The position numbers were made by a program, and so were the translations under genes. From an uncultured Bacteroidales bacterium (GTDB lineage Bacteria; Bacteroidota; Bacteroidia; Bacteroidales; UBA932): DNA of 64,000 nt. The notes beneath the pieces are model-generated. The model was given only the letters and a program-made list of their open reading frames with translations, did not search any database and was not told the DNA's origin. The DNA is taken from contig CASFGK010000006.1 in the NCBI GenBank assembly GCA_949294195.1, positions 1 to 64,000 on the forward strand, in the 5' to 3' direction. Position 1 is the stretch's first letter; each line of letters starts with the position of its first letter. Below are positions 8,029 to 15,872 of the stretch, one piece after another.

Positions 8029-8901
8029 ATGAATAAGAAAATCCCTAAATATCTCTTGGGAAAGTACCAGCTTCTTGGTACTGTGACTTTTTCTATCTTG
8101 TTCGCACTCGTATTCCTCAATCTCTACATCCCTTTTTCAGACACTGCCTGGTTCGGTCTGGGGAGATCAGTGAATTTCCTGTTTACGGCAGGTTTCATGT
8201 TCCTTGCTTTACTGGTGCTCGTTGCCAGCCGTGTGGTGATGTTCAAGACCCAGGACATGTTTGACATGACATACCTTGAATATGTGTTGTGGTGTTTGGG
8301 GGAAGTCTTTCTGATATGCATACTGTACACATTTGTCACAGTGGATGTCATGCATTCTTCCGAGAGCAGCATGCATGTATTCATCAGAGCATTGCTTTAC
8401 GGAATGATAGCGCTGGTCATACCATATATCATTTCAGGCATGTTCATTGCCATTGTGGAGAAGAACAGGACGATAAGGCTGATGCGCTGCCAGAGCAAGG
8501 CAGAGGACCACAGCGGTTCGGGCGGGAAGCCTGAAAGCCAGCTGACTTTTTTTGACAATAACGGTGCCCTGAAGTTTTCGGTCAGTTCGTCAGACCTTTA
8601 TTATATAGAATCTGACGACAATTATATCAACCTCTGGTATTCTGACAGGAAAGGCAACCTGAAAATGTATATGATAAGGTGCAGGCTCAAGACTGTAGAG
8701 GACAGCTTCAAAGGAAGTCCTTTACTGCGGTGTCACAGAAAGTACATTGTCAATATGGCCAGAGCGCAGGTCCTTAGAAAGGAAAAGGAAGGCTATTTCA
8801 TAGATCTGGACAAGGAGCAGATAGATCCTATTCCTGTCAGCAAGACATACGCCGACAGCATAATCGGTTTCTTTTCCCGCGGGAGCAGGACAGGTGTATG
8901 A
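8029..8901 (+). CDS. Membrane-anchored LytTR-family transcriptional regulator
   Basis: About 290 residues. The N-terminal half has four hydrophobic segments (roughly 13-35, 45-70, 85-105 and 117-142) ending near IAIVEKNRTIRLMR. The C-terminal part, about 170-280, is a LytTR DNA-binding domain: DLYYIESDDNYINLWY, the RLKTVEDSF turn, LLRCHRKYIVNM and PVSKTYADSI. There is no receiver domain and no adjacent histidine kinase, so it appears to be a one-component sensor whose membrane part receives the signal. It is transcribed alone; the convergent DUF4293 gene ends 2 bases away. Target genes cannot be inferred. Confidence 0.85.
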   Translation: MNKKIPKYLLGKYQLLGTVTFSILFALVFLNLYIPFSDTAWFGLGRSVNFLFTAGFMFLALLVLVASRVVMFKTQDMFDMTYLEYVLWCLGEVFLICILYTFVTVDVMHSSESSMHVFIRALLYGMIALVIPYIISGMFIAIVEKNRTIRLMRCQSKAEDHSGSGGKPESQLTFFDNNGALKFSVSSSDLYYIESDDNYINLWYSDRKGNLKMYMIRCRLKTVEDSFKGSPLLRCHRKYIVNMARAQVLRKEKEGYFIDLDKEQIDPIPVSKTYADSIIGFFSRGSRTGV

Positions 8902-8902
8902 C

Positions 8903-9355
8903 CTATTTTCTTTTCTTTGCCTTTCTGAGCCTGTAGGCTGACTGTACCATGGCTTCATCCAGAGCTATATTCCTTGCTGCCAGCATGTTGAGTATAGATG
9001 CAATAACAGGGAAAATGGCTGTGAACGAGAATATCATCTTGGCGCCGGTTTCCTCCATCCCTATACCCAGCTGGAATCTGGCGAAACCGACTCCAAGCCA
9101 TATCTGGAAAAATATCAGCAGAATCGCCGAAAGCATGGCCACTCTCATCTGCAGCATTCTTGCCTTGAATGAAAATAATGCTATGGCATTTGCCATCAAT
9201 GTCATTATCAGGAAAATAAGATAAGATGTCTTTTCGTAGTACATCACTTTTTCAGTGCCTTCGCTGCCAATGACCGTTCCGACATTGCTGCCGAGCATGA
9301 TGATGATAAGTATTGTCGCAATAGCGAGGTATAAAGTCTGGACTCTCTGCCACAT
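8903..9355 (-). CDS. DUF4293 family integral membrane protein
   Basis: 150 residues opening MWQRVQTLYLAIATILIIIM, the hallmark start of the Bacteroidota DUF4293 family. There are four hydrophobic helices (about 6-24, 42-62, 70-92, 106-128) and a basic C-terminal tail RLRKAKKRK. Function unknown. The gene is divergent from the nucleoside phosphorylase gene and shares an 88-base intergenic region with it. Confidence 0.8.
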   Translation of the reverse strand: MWQRVQTLYLAIATILIIIMLGSNVGTVIGSEGTEKVMYYEKTSYLIFLIMTLMANAIALFSFKARMLQMRVAMLSAILLIFFQIWLGVGFARFQLGIGMEETGAKMIFSFTAIFPVIASILNMLAARNIALDEAMVQSAYRLRKAKKRK

Positions 9356-9381
9356 AACTTGAAGATTAGAAATTAGGTCAG

Positions 9382-9418
9382 CAAAAATAGGAAAAATTGT
9401 CAGAAAAAACTATATTTG
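9382..9418. promoter_or_regulatory. Divergent -7 elements for the DUF4293 and nucleoside phosphorylase genes
   Basis: TATTTTTG on the minus strand (9382-9389) and TATATTTG on the plus strand (9411-9418) lie back to back. Neither has an exact TTTG at the -33 distance. Confidence 0.45.
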
Positions 9419-9443
9419 GGATTCATTCTTAAATACCGGAATT

Positions 9444-10313
9444 ATGCGAATTGCTGAATCTGAACTTATAATAAACGACGACGGGTCGGTTTTCCACATT
9501 CATCTCAGGCCTGAGGAGTTGGCTGACAATGTGATTCTGGTCGGTGATCCGGGACGGGTTGACATGGTGGCGGAATATCTGGAAGACAAGGAATTCAGAC
9601 ATGCATCCAGAGAGTTCGTGTCCGTTACCGGAAAATACAGGGGAGTGCGGGTGACTGTTCTTTCCACAGGTATCGGCACGGACAATATCGATATCGTCAT
9701 GAATGAACTTGACGCTTTGGCCAACATAGATTTTTCCACCAGGGAGGCCAAGCCGGAGAAAAAGTCTCTGAATATTCTTCGTATAGGTACTTCCGGTGCC
9801 ATTCAGCCGGATATTCCTATCGGTTCTTTTGTCTTTTCGCGGATTTCAGTCGGATGTGACGGACTGCTTAACTGGTATGCAGACAGGGACCGTATTGCAG
9901 TTCCTGAAATAGAGGAAGCATTTAAGAAGCATGTCGGCTGGGACAGGCATTTGCCAGACCCTTACTTTGTACGTGCAGGTGAGGATATGTGCAGAAGATT
10001 CGCGGACTGTACGGTAAGTGGAATGACAATTTCGGCTCCAGGGTTCTATGGCCCGCAGGGAAGAGTCCTCAGAATGCCTCTTGCTATGCCAGATATGGTC
10101 TCCAGGTTCGAATCGTTCCGTTTCGGAGACGAAAGGATTACGAATTTCGAAATGGAGGGGTCTGCCATAGCCGGCATTGCGGCGCATCTTGGACATAATG
10201 CCGGAACGGTCTGTGCAATAATCGCCAACCGTCACTTCAAAGACAGCAATACTGATTACAAGCCTATAGTACGCTCTCTTGTGGAGATGTGTCTGGAAAG
10301 GCTTGTCCGGTAA
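9444..10313 (+). CDS. Nucleoside phosphorylase, uridine phosphorylase-like
   Basis: 289 residues of the PNP/UDP phosphorylase family (MTAN-like fold). Visible signatures are ILVGDPGRVDMVAEYL near residue 31, STGIGTDNIDIVMNEL near 74, RIGTSGAIQPDIPIGS near 112 and NFEMEGSAIAGIAAHL near 233; the Glu-Met-Glu sits at the ribose site. It cleaves a nucleoside with phosphate to base and ribose-1-phosphate for salvage, in the cytoplasm. The insertion FSTREAKPEKKSL is typical of the longer Bacteroidota uridine phosphorylase-like branch. Exact base preference is uncertain. Single-gene unit. Confidence 0.85.
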   Translation: MRIAESELIINDDGSVFHIHLRPEELADNVILVGDPGRVDMVAEYLEDKEFRHASREFVSVTGKYRGVRVTVLSTGIGTDNIDIVMNELDALANIDFSTREAKPEKKSLNILRIGTSGAIQPDIPIGSFVFSRISVGCDGLLNWYADRDRIAVPEIEEAFKKHVGWDRHLPDPYFVRAGEDMCRRFADCTVSGMTISAPGFYGPQGRVLRMPLAMPDMVSRFESFRFGDERITNFEMEGSAIAGIAAHLGHNAGTVCAIIANRHFKDSNTDYKPIVRSLVEMCLERLVR

Positions 10314-10320
10314 GACTATC

Positions 10321-11247
10321 CTAATTTTCAGGAAATGCTATTGCCGGGTCTTCGACAGTAGCGTCTATACAGCTTCGGGAGCCCTCCGAGACATTTGCTT
10401 CAAGGAAAAGGAACTGTTCGTCCAGTGTTTCATACATGGCTCCGGCTATTTCATGGTCATGGTCCTTTTCCCGATAGATGTTGTATATGTAGCCGAACTT
10501 CTTGAAACGTTCGGCTATTTTTGATGATCCGAACATTCCGAGTCTGAAGATTTTTATCTGCGAATATGGTACTACGCTGTCTTTTGTCCCATGGAACATG
10601 AGGGTAGGAGCCGGTTCCTGTGCGTATTTCAGCTTTCCTGCTCTGGACAGTATGGCTCCGGCGAAAGAGATGACACCCGCATATCTGAATCCTTCAGGAA
10701 GCGGATCAGACCAATGTGTTCCGTTGCATGCTTCATAGTCTGTCTGGAGCGCTGTTATGGCTCCGGCAGAAGAACCGCTGATGACTATTCCGGAAGTGTC
10801 AATGCCCATTGATTCCGCATTGTCTATGAGGAATACGGTCGCGCTTATCATGTCTTCGACTGCCATGTGGATTGCATTATCCAGAGCGTTTACCTGAAAG
10901 ATACCGATCTTGTCATATCCTTTCATTCCCAGTCTGTAGTCGATGGATATTATCCTGTACCCGTTATCGGCCATGGCTCTGAACCAGGGCTTGTAGTGGC
11001 TTGCATCCCTGCTGCCGGTCATGAAACTTCCCCCGAAGGCAAAAATCACCGTCGGCTTTTCTTTTCCGTTCGGAAAAGTCTCTTTTCCTTTTGCCGGATT
11101 GTACACGTCCATGAACAGGTCGCATGTATCTCTTCTGACATACAGATAAGTTGCGTCGGGCTCGATTGCCGGCGTTTCGTTTCCTGTCGCGTTTGCAGCC
11201 CATGCTGTCAGAAGGACGAGTGCGGCTGTGAGTATATATCTTTTCAT
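10321..11247 (-). CDS. Secreted alpha/beta-hydrolase (esterase/lipase-like)
   Basis: 308 residues with a cleavable signal peptide (about 1-20, ending WAANA). The fold markers are an oxyanion-hole FAFGGSF (about 69-75), nucleophile Ser160 in GSSAG, Asp223 in HGTKDSVVPY and His265 in KDHDHEIAG: a complete triad. The substrate is unknown; carboxylesterases acting on dietary or glycan-linked acyl groups are the closest class. Its ATG overlaps the stop of the upstream permease gene (11244-11247), indicating an operon, though a functional link is not obvious. Confidence 0.8.
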   Translation of the reverse strand: MKRYILTAALVLLTAWAANATGNETPAIEPDATYLYVRRDTCDLFMDVYNPAKGKETFPNGKEKPTVIFAFGGSFMTGSRDASHYKPWFRAMADNGYRIISIDYRLGMKGYDKIGIFQVNALDNAIHMAVEDMISATVFLIDNAESMGIDTSGIVISGSSAGAITALQTDYEACNGTHWSDPLPEGFRYAGVISFAGAILSRAGKLKYAQEPAPTLMFHGTKDSVVPYSQIKIFRLGMFGSSKIAERFKKFGYIYNIYREKDHDHEIAGAMYETLDEQFLFLEANVSEGSRSCIDATVEDPAIAFPEN

Positions 11248-12392
11248 GACTGGTTGTTTCCTGTTAATTTCCTTATGAATTTGACGTTCTGGAAAAATCT
11301 TGCTGCTATTACACGGAGCACCGTGTATGATGGGATTGCAACGAGCATTCCGAGTATTCCTCCGATATAGCCCGCCATAAGCAGGACGATGAATATTTCA
11401 AGTGCATTGGCCTTGATGCTGTTTGAATATATTACCGGCTGGAAAATGAGTCCGTCGATAATCTGTGCAAACCAGAATATCGCTACTATGATGACTATGA
11501 AAATCCAGAAGTTGACATCAAGACCGACCGGCATGGCACAGCAGTATTTCATGATGACGGCGAGGACAGCCCCTATTACTCCTCCGATAAAAGGTCCTAC
11601 ATACGGGATTATGTTCAGTACGCCACAGATGAAAGCTATGCCTATTGAAGCGTTGAATCCCAGACGGACTATCAGAAGCAGGCCGAAAAAATCTATTATG
11701 GCTATTCCGAATATTTCAATGATGAGCCCTATGAAATATCGCGACAGCAGGTGTTCTATGTCCCTGTATGCTTCCCTTGCGTTGGCTTCATGCTTGTCCG
11801 GCACCAGTGCTCCTATTATATTTGCAAAGAGTTTTTCATCTTTCAGGAAAAAGAAGGCGATGAACATTACGGAGAAGATTCCTACTCCGAAAGAGGATAC
11901 GAAAGACGCAATGGAATTTATTATGGAGGAAAGGAGGGAAGCGTTGACAACATTGAGATTCTTGATTTCGTTGAGGATAGCTGTCTCAATCCGGAAATCT
12001 TCGCCTAAGGACGGGAATCTGGTGATAAGGAAATCGTTTATTTCTTTGAGAGGAATCGAAATGGATGCGGCGGAATGCTCTACATTGACCATCGAGATAT
12101 CCTTGGCGATGCCTGCTATAATAGGAATGATGGTCGCGACAACAGCCAGGAAGAGTCCGATGATTATAATGAGAGTGAGTATGGCATATATCCATGACGG
12201 CAGGCCTTTCCCTTTTATGCGGATTCTGTTGAGGAATGTCATTATCGGACGTCCGATGAGTGACACCAGACCGGCTGCCAGCATGTATATGATAACATCC
12301 CGGAAAAACCAGCAGATTGCAAGGATCACCACTGCCACGGCGGTGTACATTATGTACCTTGCAAGTTTGTCTACACTACGTTCCTGTTCCAT
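11244..12392 (-). CDS. AI-2E family transporter (YdiK/PerM-type permease)
   Basis: About 382 residues from the chosen ATG (MEQERSVDKLARYIM). There is a pair of N-terminal helices, a long extracytoplasmic-looking loop, then a C-terminal block of five or six helices with GVLNIIPYVGPFIGGVIGAV, the family's best-conserved segment, followed by IIDGLIFQPVIYSNSI. Proteins of this family export autoinducer-2 or, in other members, Na+/H+; the substrate here is unknown. The frame continues to 12497, but the extra residues are not membrane-like and the promoter at 12471-12500 excludes most of them; an ATG at 12428 is an alternative. Confidence 0.82.
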   Translation of the reverse strand: MEQERSVDKLARYIMYTAVAVVILAICWFFRDVIIYMLAAGLVSLIGRPIMTFLNRIRIKGKGLPSWIYAILTLIIIIGLFLAVVATIIPIIAGIAKDISMVNVEHSAASISIPLKEINDFLITRFPSLGEDFRIETAILNEIKNLNVVNASLLSSIINSIASFVSSFGVGIFSVMFIAFFFLKDEKLFANIIGALVPDKHEANAREAYRDIEHLLSRYFIGLIIEIFGIAIIDFFGLLLIVRLGFNASIGIAFICGVLNIIPYVGPFIGGVIGAVLAVIMKYCCAMPVGLDVNFWIFIVIIVAIFWFAQIIDGLIFQPVIYSNSIKANALEIFIVLLMAGYIGGILGMLVAIPSYTVLRVIAARFFQNVKFIRKLTGNNQS

Positions 12393-12470
12393 ACATTGAT
12401 TGTTCCAATCGGGTATACGACGATACAGCATGAATGACACGCCAAGGCGTAACGATATTTCTGCCGAAAG

Positions 12471-12500
12471 CAAATATAGTGAATTATATACAAACACAAG
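12471..12500 (-). promoter_or_regulatory. Promoter of the permease-hydrolase operon
   Basis: On the minus strand CTTG (12497-12500), 18 bases, TATATTTG (12471-12478). Confidence 0.55.
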
Positions 12501-12516
12501 AGTGGAAGACGGATTT

Positions 12517-13176
12517 CTATCCGTTCAGTATCAGTGAGGCAAGTTGCCGGGGAGAGTCGGCTATAGCCCACGGGCTGTAGCCGAGCAGTTCTTCCCTTGA
12601 CCTGAATCCCCAGGTGACACCGATTGTCCTTACACCGGCATTTATTCCTGTCTGCATGTCGACATCTGAATCACCTGTGTATACCACGTCGGTCCTTTCA
12701 GTGATGCCGGCTGCTGCCATGGCTTCCCCGACTATCTGCGGATCCGGTTTGATGGGCATGCCGTCTCGCTGGCCCAGTATCTTTTCGAAACGGTATTCTC
12801 CGAAATACCTGCGGATGAGTTTTTCAGTCCCGTCCTGATATTTGTTGGATGCTACCGCGAATTTCATTCCTGCCGATGCAAGTGAATCCAGCATTCCGTA
12901 TATGCCGTCATAGGGTCTGGTTTTGTCGCATTTGTGCTTGTCATAGAAAGGGATGAAGTATTTTTTCATCTCCATTGTCATTTCCTCGGTTCTTGCCTCG
13001 GGCGGAAGAGCGCCTTTGAAAAGGTTGTATATGCCTTTCCCTACGAGATTATTGTATTCCTCCATCCTTCGCAGCGGGAAGCCGCACATTTGAAGTGCGT
13101 GATTGCAGGCTGTACCAAGGTCTTCAATGGTATTCAGCAGTGTGCCGTCCAGATCGAATATTACAAGTCTTGTCAT
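12517..13176 (-). CDS. gph: HAD-superfamily phosphatase, phosphoglycolate phosphatase-like
   Basis: 219 residues. Motif I is FDLDGTLLNT with Asp8 nucleophile and Asp10; a small helical cap follows; motif II/III residues are seen in AVASNKYQDG; motif IV is VYTGDSDVDMQTGINAG. Closest in layout to Gph, which hydrolyses 2-phosphoglycolate, but substrate range in this family is broad, so the symbol is provisional. Monocistronic as far as can be seen. Confidence 0.75.
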   Translation of the reverse strand: MTRLVIFDLDGTLLNTIEDLGTACNHALQMCGFPLRRMEEYNNLVGKGIYNLFKGALPPEARTEEMTMEMKKYFIPFYDKHKCDKTRPYDGIYGMLDSLASAGMKFAVASNKYQDGTEKLIRRYFGEYRFEKILGQRDGMPIKPDPQIVGEAMAAAGITERTDVVYTGDSDVDMQTGINAGVRTIGVTWGFRSREELLGYSPWAIADSPRQLASLILNG

Positions 13177-13216
13177 AAAAAAACAGATTGTATCGTGTTT
13201 TGGTACAATGTGCTTG

Positions 13217-13224
13217 TACCTTTG
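13217..13224 (+). promoter_or_regulatory. -7 element in front of the 41-residue small ORF
   Basis: TACCTTTG, 37 bases before the ATG at 13261. A TTTG at 13199-13202 is only 14 bases upstream, shorter than the norm, so the -33 contact is uncertain. Confidence 0.45.
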
Positions 13225-13260
13225 TCTTCGAAATTAATCCAGGAATTTAAAAAATCAGTT

Positions 13261-13386
13261 ATGTATACATCAGATTACACTCTCGAGTCCATTTACCCGC
13301 TTGTTTCATCCGAAGTTTCAATGGACATATTGTCTGACCTCATAAAGGACATGGATCTTGAAATCATAGATATCAAGGCTGCATAG
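13261..13386 (+). CDS. Small acidic protein of 41 residues, unknown function
   Basis: Begins MYTSDYTLESIYPLVSSEV and ends DLEIIDIKAA; net acidic, predicted helical, no membrane segment, no Cys or His. It is preceded by a TACCTTTG promoter element at a sensible distance. The frame overlaps the 3' end of the convergent Clp gene by 14 bases. A longer upstream frame exists, but that part is antisense to gph. I do not recognise the family. The promoter and composition make it a plausible real small gene; chance is not excluded. Confidence 0.5.
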   Translation: MYTSDYTLESIYPLVSSEVSMDILSDLIKDMDLEIIDIKAA

Positions 13387-15733
13387 GACATAATGCGGCA
13401 TGTCTTATCTTGACTTCCGTGCCCTGTCTGTCTGCCGACAGGCCCACAGTCAGAATCGGTATGTCAGGAACGGAACTGTCTGATGCAGGACGCTGAAGGA
13501 GCTCTATAATGAACTCCGATACAGGATTTTCTATATATTTCTGGACCGCTCTCTTCAGAGGGCGCGCTCCGAAATCCGGATCAAATCCCGCTTCAGCCAC
13601 GAATTTCTTTGCCGCGGGCGTTACGTTAAGCCTGTAGCCGATTTCGGCAATCCTGGACCTGAGTCCCTTGATCTGTATGTCGATGATTTTCTCCATGTCT
13701 GTCTTCTGGAGGGCATTGAAGAATACCATTTCATCGATTCTGTTTATGAACTCCGGCGGGAATGTCTTTTTGATGGCTTTCATGAGGACGTTCTTCCTGT
13801 TTTCTTCCACCTTCCTTGACGATGTGTTGAATCCCAGACCGTTGCCGTATGCCTCGAGATCCCTGCTGCCGGCATTTGACGTCATTATCACTATGGTGTT
13901 TCTGAAATTCACTGTTCTGCCGTTGCTGTCTGTCAGCCTGCCTTCGTCAAGTATCTGGAGAAGAAGGTTGAATATGTCAGGGTGTGCCTTTTCTATCTCG
14001 TCAAGGAGCACCACGCAATAAGGTTTTCTCCTGACCTTTTCGCTCAGCTGGCCTCCATCCTCGAATCCGACATATCCCGGAGGGGCTCCTACGAGTCTTG
14101 AGGAAGTGAACTTTTCCATATACTCGCTCATGTCGATTCGGACAATGTTGTCTTCCGAGTCGAACAGATATTCGGCGATTGACTTTGCCAGCTGGGTCTT
14201 GCCGACACCTGTCGGCCCCAGAAAAAGGAATGACCCTATCGGCCGGTCAGGGTCCTTGACCCCGGCTCTGTTGCGCCGTATGGCTTTCGATACTGTTTCG
14301 ATGGCTTCGTCCTGTCCGATAATCATCTTTTTCAGGTTTGCGCTCATGTTCATGAGTCTGGCGGCTTCGGACTCTGCCACTTTATTGACGGGAATTCCTG
14401 TCACCTTGGAAATCACTGTAGCGATATCCTCTTCTGAAACGACAGGCAGTCTCTTGCCTTTGCGTGAAGATGAACACTGCAGCCTTACCATGGAACCGGC
14501 CTCGTCAAGTGCGTCGATAGCCTTGTCCGGCAGACATCTGTCCGTGATGTATCTGTCTGACAGTCTGGCACAAGCTTCAATAGCGCCAGGAGTGTAGGTC
14601 ACGGCATGGTACTGCTCGTAGTTGTTCTTCAGCTTTTCCAGGATGTCGATTGTCTCTTTGATATCGGCCGGCTCGACCATGATTTTCTGAAAACGTCTGT
14701 CAAGAGCTCCGTCCTTTTCGATTATCCTTGCGAATTCGCTTGAAGTCGTTGCGCCTATGCACTGCAGTTCGCCTCTTGCCAGAGCCGGCTTGAGCATGTT
14801 GGCCGCATCGAGATTCCCCCCGGCCCCGCCTGCTCCTACTATAGTATGGAATTCATCTATGAAAAGGATGATGTCGGGGTTCCGGCTTATCTCGTTTATG
14901 ATCGACTTCAGCCTTTTTTCAAAATCCCCTCTGTATCTTGTGCCGGCAACTACTGAGGCTATGTCCAGCGATATGATCCGTTTTCCTGAAAGGGCAGAAG
15001 GAATTTCTCCGGAAGCTATCCTGATGGCAATACCCTCTACAATCGCGGACTTTCCGACTCCGGGGTCTCCCACAAGCATCGGATTGTTCTTCTTTCTCCT
15101 GCCGAGAATCTCGATGACACGCATGATTTCCCTGTCTCTACCGACTACAGGGTCCAGTTTCCCGTCTATGGCTGCCTGGGTAATGTCATAGCCGAATTCT
15201 TCCACGGCCATGGGGCTTCGCTGCTCTTTGCCGGCTGGAGTGTCTTCCGTATCCTCCTGTTTTTCCCGGCGGACATCGGATTCACCGCCTCCGGCAAGTC
15301 CGGCCTTCCCGATATAGGCCATCACTCTTCCGTAATCGACACCTGTATCCCTCAGGTATGACTGGGCATAGCTTCCGGTATTTCTGCAGAGTGCCAGCAG
15401 CAGGTGCTGTGACGATGCTTCTCTTCCGTTAAGCCGGGTCGCCTCCAGAACAGTGATGCTCAGAACATTCTGGGCGCCTCTCGAAAAGGTGACATGCTCT
15501 GCTTCGGTATAAGGTATATGCTCGTTCGTGAAAATTTTGCTGTCAATGAAATGCTTCATTTCCCGGATATCCGTGTCCAGACTTCCGAGTATGTCCAGAG
15601 CGGTATTGTCCCCATGTCTGATTATACCCAGCATCAGATGGTCCGGAGAGATACCGTAGCTGCCTGTGCGCATGGCTTCTTCCCTGGAAAAATTTATGAT
15701 TGCATTAAGCTCTTCTGATATTCTGATTTCCAT
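13373..15733 (-). CDS. clpC: ATP-dependent Clp protease ATP-binding subunit (ClpC/ClpA type)
   Basis: 786 residues. A double Clp_N repeat covers about 1-140, followed by a charged linker. AAA domain 1 has Walker A GDPGVGKS at 222-229 and FIDEFHTIVGAG. AAA domain 2 has Walker A GPTGVGKT at 506-513 and VVLLDEIEKAHPD. A Gly-Leu-Gly-Phe segment after the second Walker B fits the ClpP-docking loop, so it should feed unfolded proteins to ClpP. Between the AAA domains only a short SSSRKGKRLP stretch is present: the long coiled M-domain of ClpB and the UVR-bearing insert of typical ClpC are missing, so the layout is nearer to ClpA. The clpP gene is not in the window. Confidence 0.88.
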   Translation of the reverse strand: MEIRISEELNAIINFSREEAMRTGSYGISPDHLMLGIIRHGDNTALDILGSLDTDIREMKHFIDSKIFTNEHIPYTEAEHVTFSRGAQNVLSITVLEATRLNGREASSQHLLLALCRNTGSYAQSYLRDTGVDYGRVMAYIGKAGLAGGGESDVRREKQEDTEDTPAGKEQRSPMAVEEFGYDITQAAIDGKLDPVVGRDREIMRVIEILGRRKKNNPMLVGDPGVGKSAIVEGIAIRIASGEIPSALSGKRIISLDIASVVAGTRYRGDFEKRLKSIINEISRNPDIILFIDEFHTIVGAGGAGGNLDAANMLKPALARGELQCIGATTSSEFARIIEKDGALDRRFQKIMVEPADIKETIDILEKLKNNYEQYHAVTYTPGAIEACARLSDRYITDRCLPDKAIDALDEAGSMVRLQCSSSRKGKRLPVVSEEDIATVISKVTGIPVNKVAESEAARLMNMSANLKKMIIGQDEAIETVSKAIRRNRAGVKDPDRPIGSFLFLGPTGVGKTQLAKSIAEYLFDSEDNIVRIDMSEYMEKFTSSRLVGAPPGYVGFEDGGQLSEKVRRKPYCVVLLDEIEKAHPDIFNLLLQILDEGRLTDSNGRTVNFRNTIVIMTSNAGSRDLEAYGNGLGFNTSSRKVEENRKNVLMKAIKKTFPPEFINRIDEMVFFNALQKTDMEKIIDIQIKGLRSRIAEIGYRLNVTPAAKKFVAEAGFDPDFGARPLKRAVQKYIENPVSEFIIELLQRPASDSSVPDIPILTVGLSADRQGTEVKIRHAALCPMQP

Positions 15734-15753
15734 GCCAAGTCCGTTTTACAGGG

Positions 15754-15761
15754 CAAAAATA
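15754..15761 (-). promoter_or_regulatory. -7 element of the Clp ATPase gene
   Basis: Minus strand TATTTTTG, about 20 bases before the ATG at 15733. A -33 TTTG is not clear. Confidence 0.4.
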
Positions 15762-15783
15762 CGAAAAACAATATATATTTTGG

Positions 15784-15814
15784 CTTGTTCGGCAAAGAAA
15801 AATTTGTAACTTTG
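15784..15814 (+). promoter_or_regulatory. Promoter of gyrA
   Basis: CTTG (15784-15787), 19 bases, TAACTTTG (15807-15814); the transcript would start about 50 bases before the gyrA ATG. Confidence 0.65.
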
Positions 15815-15872
15815 CAAACTTGCATATACAGTATTTCATTTGGATTGAACTGAAAAATAAGCATATTATTGA

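Noticed and set aside
11389..12399. 336-residue plus-strand frame opposite the AI-2E-type permease
   Set aside because: A low-complexity Met/Ile/Ser-rich shadow of a membrane protein gene.
12934..13386. 150-residue plus-strand frame ending with the small ORF
   Set aside because: Most of it is antisense to gph; only the last 41 codons lie after the promoter element and are kept.
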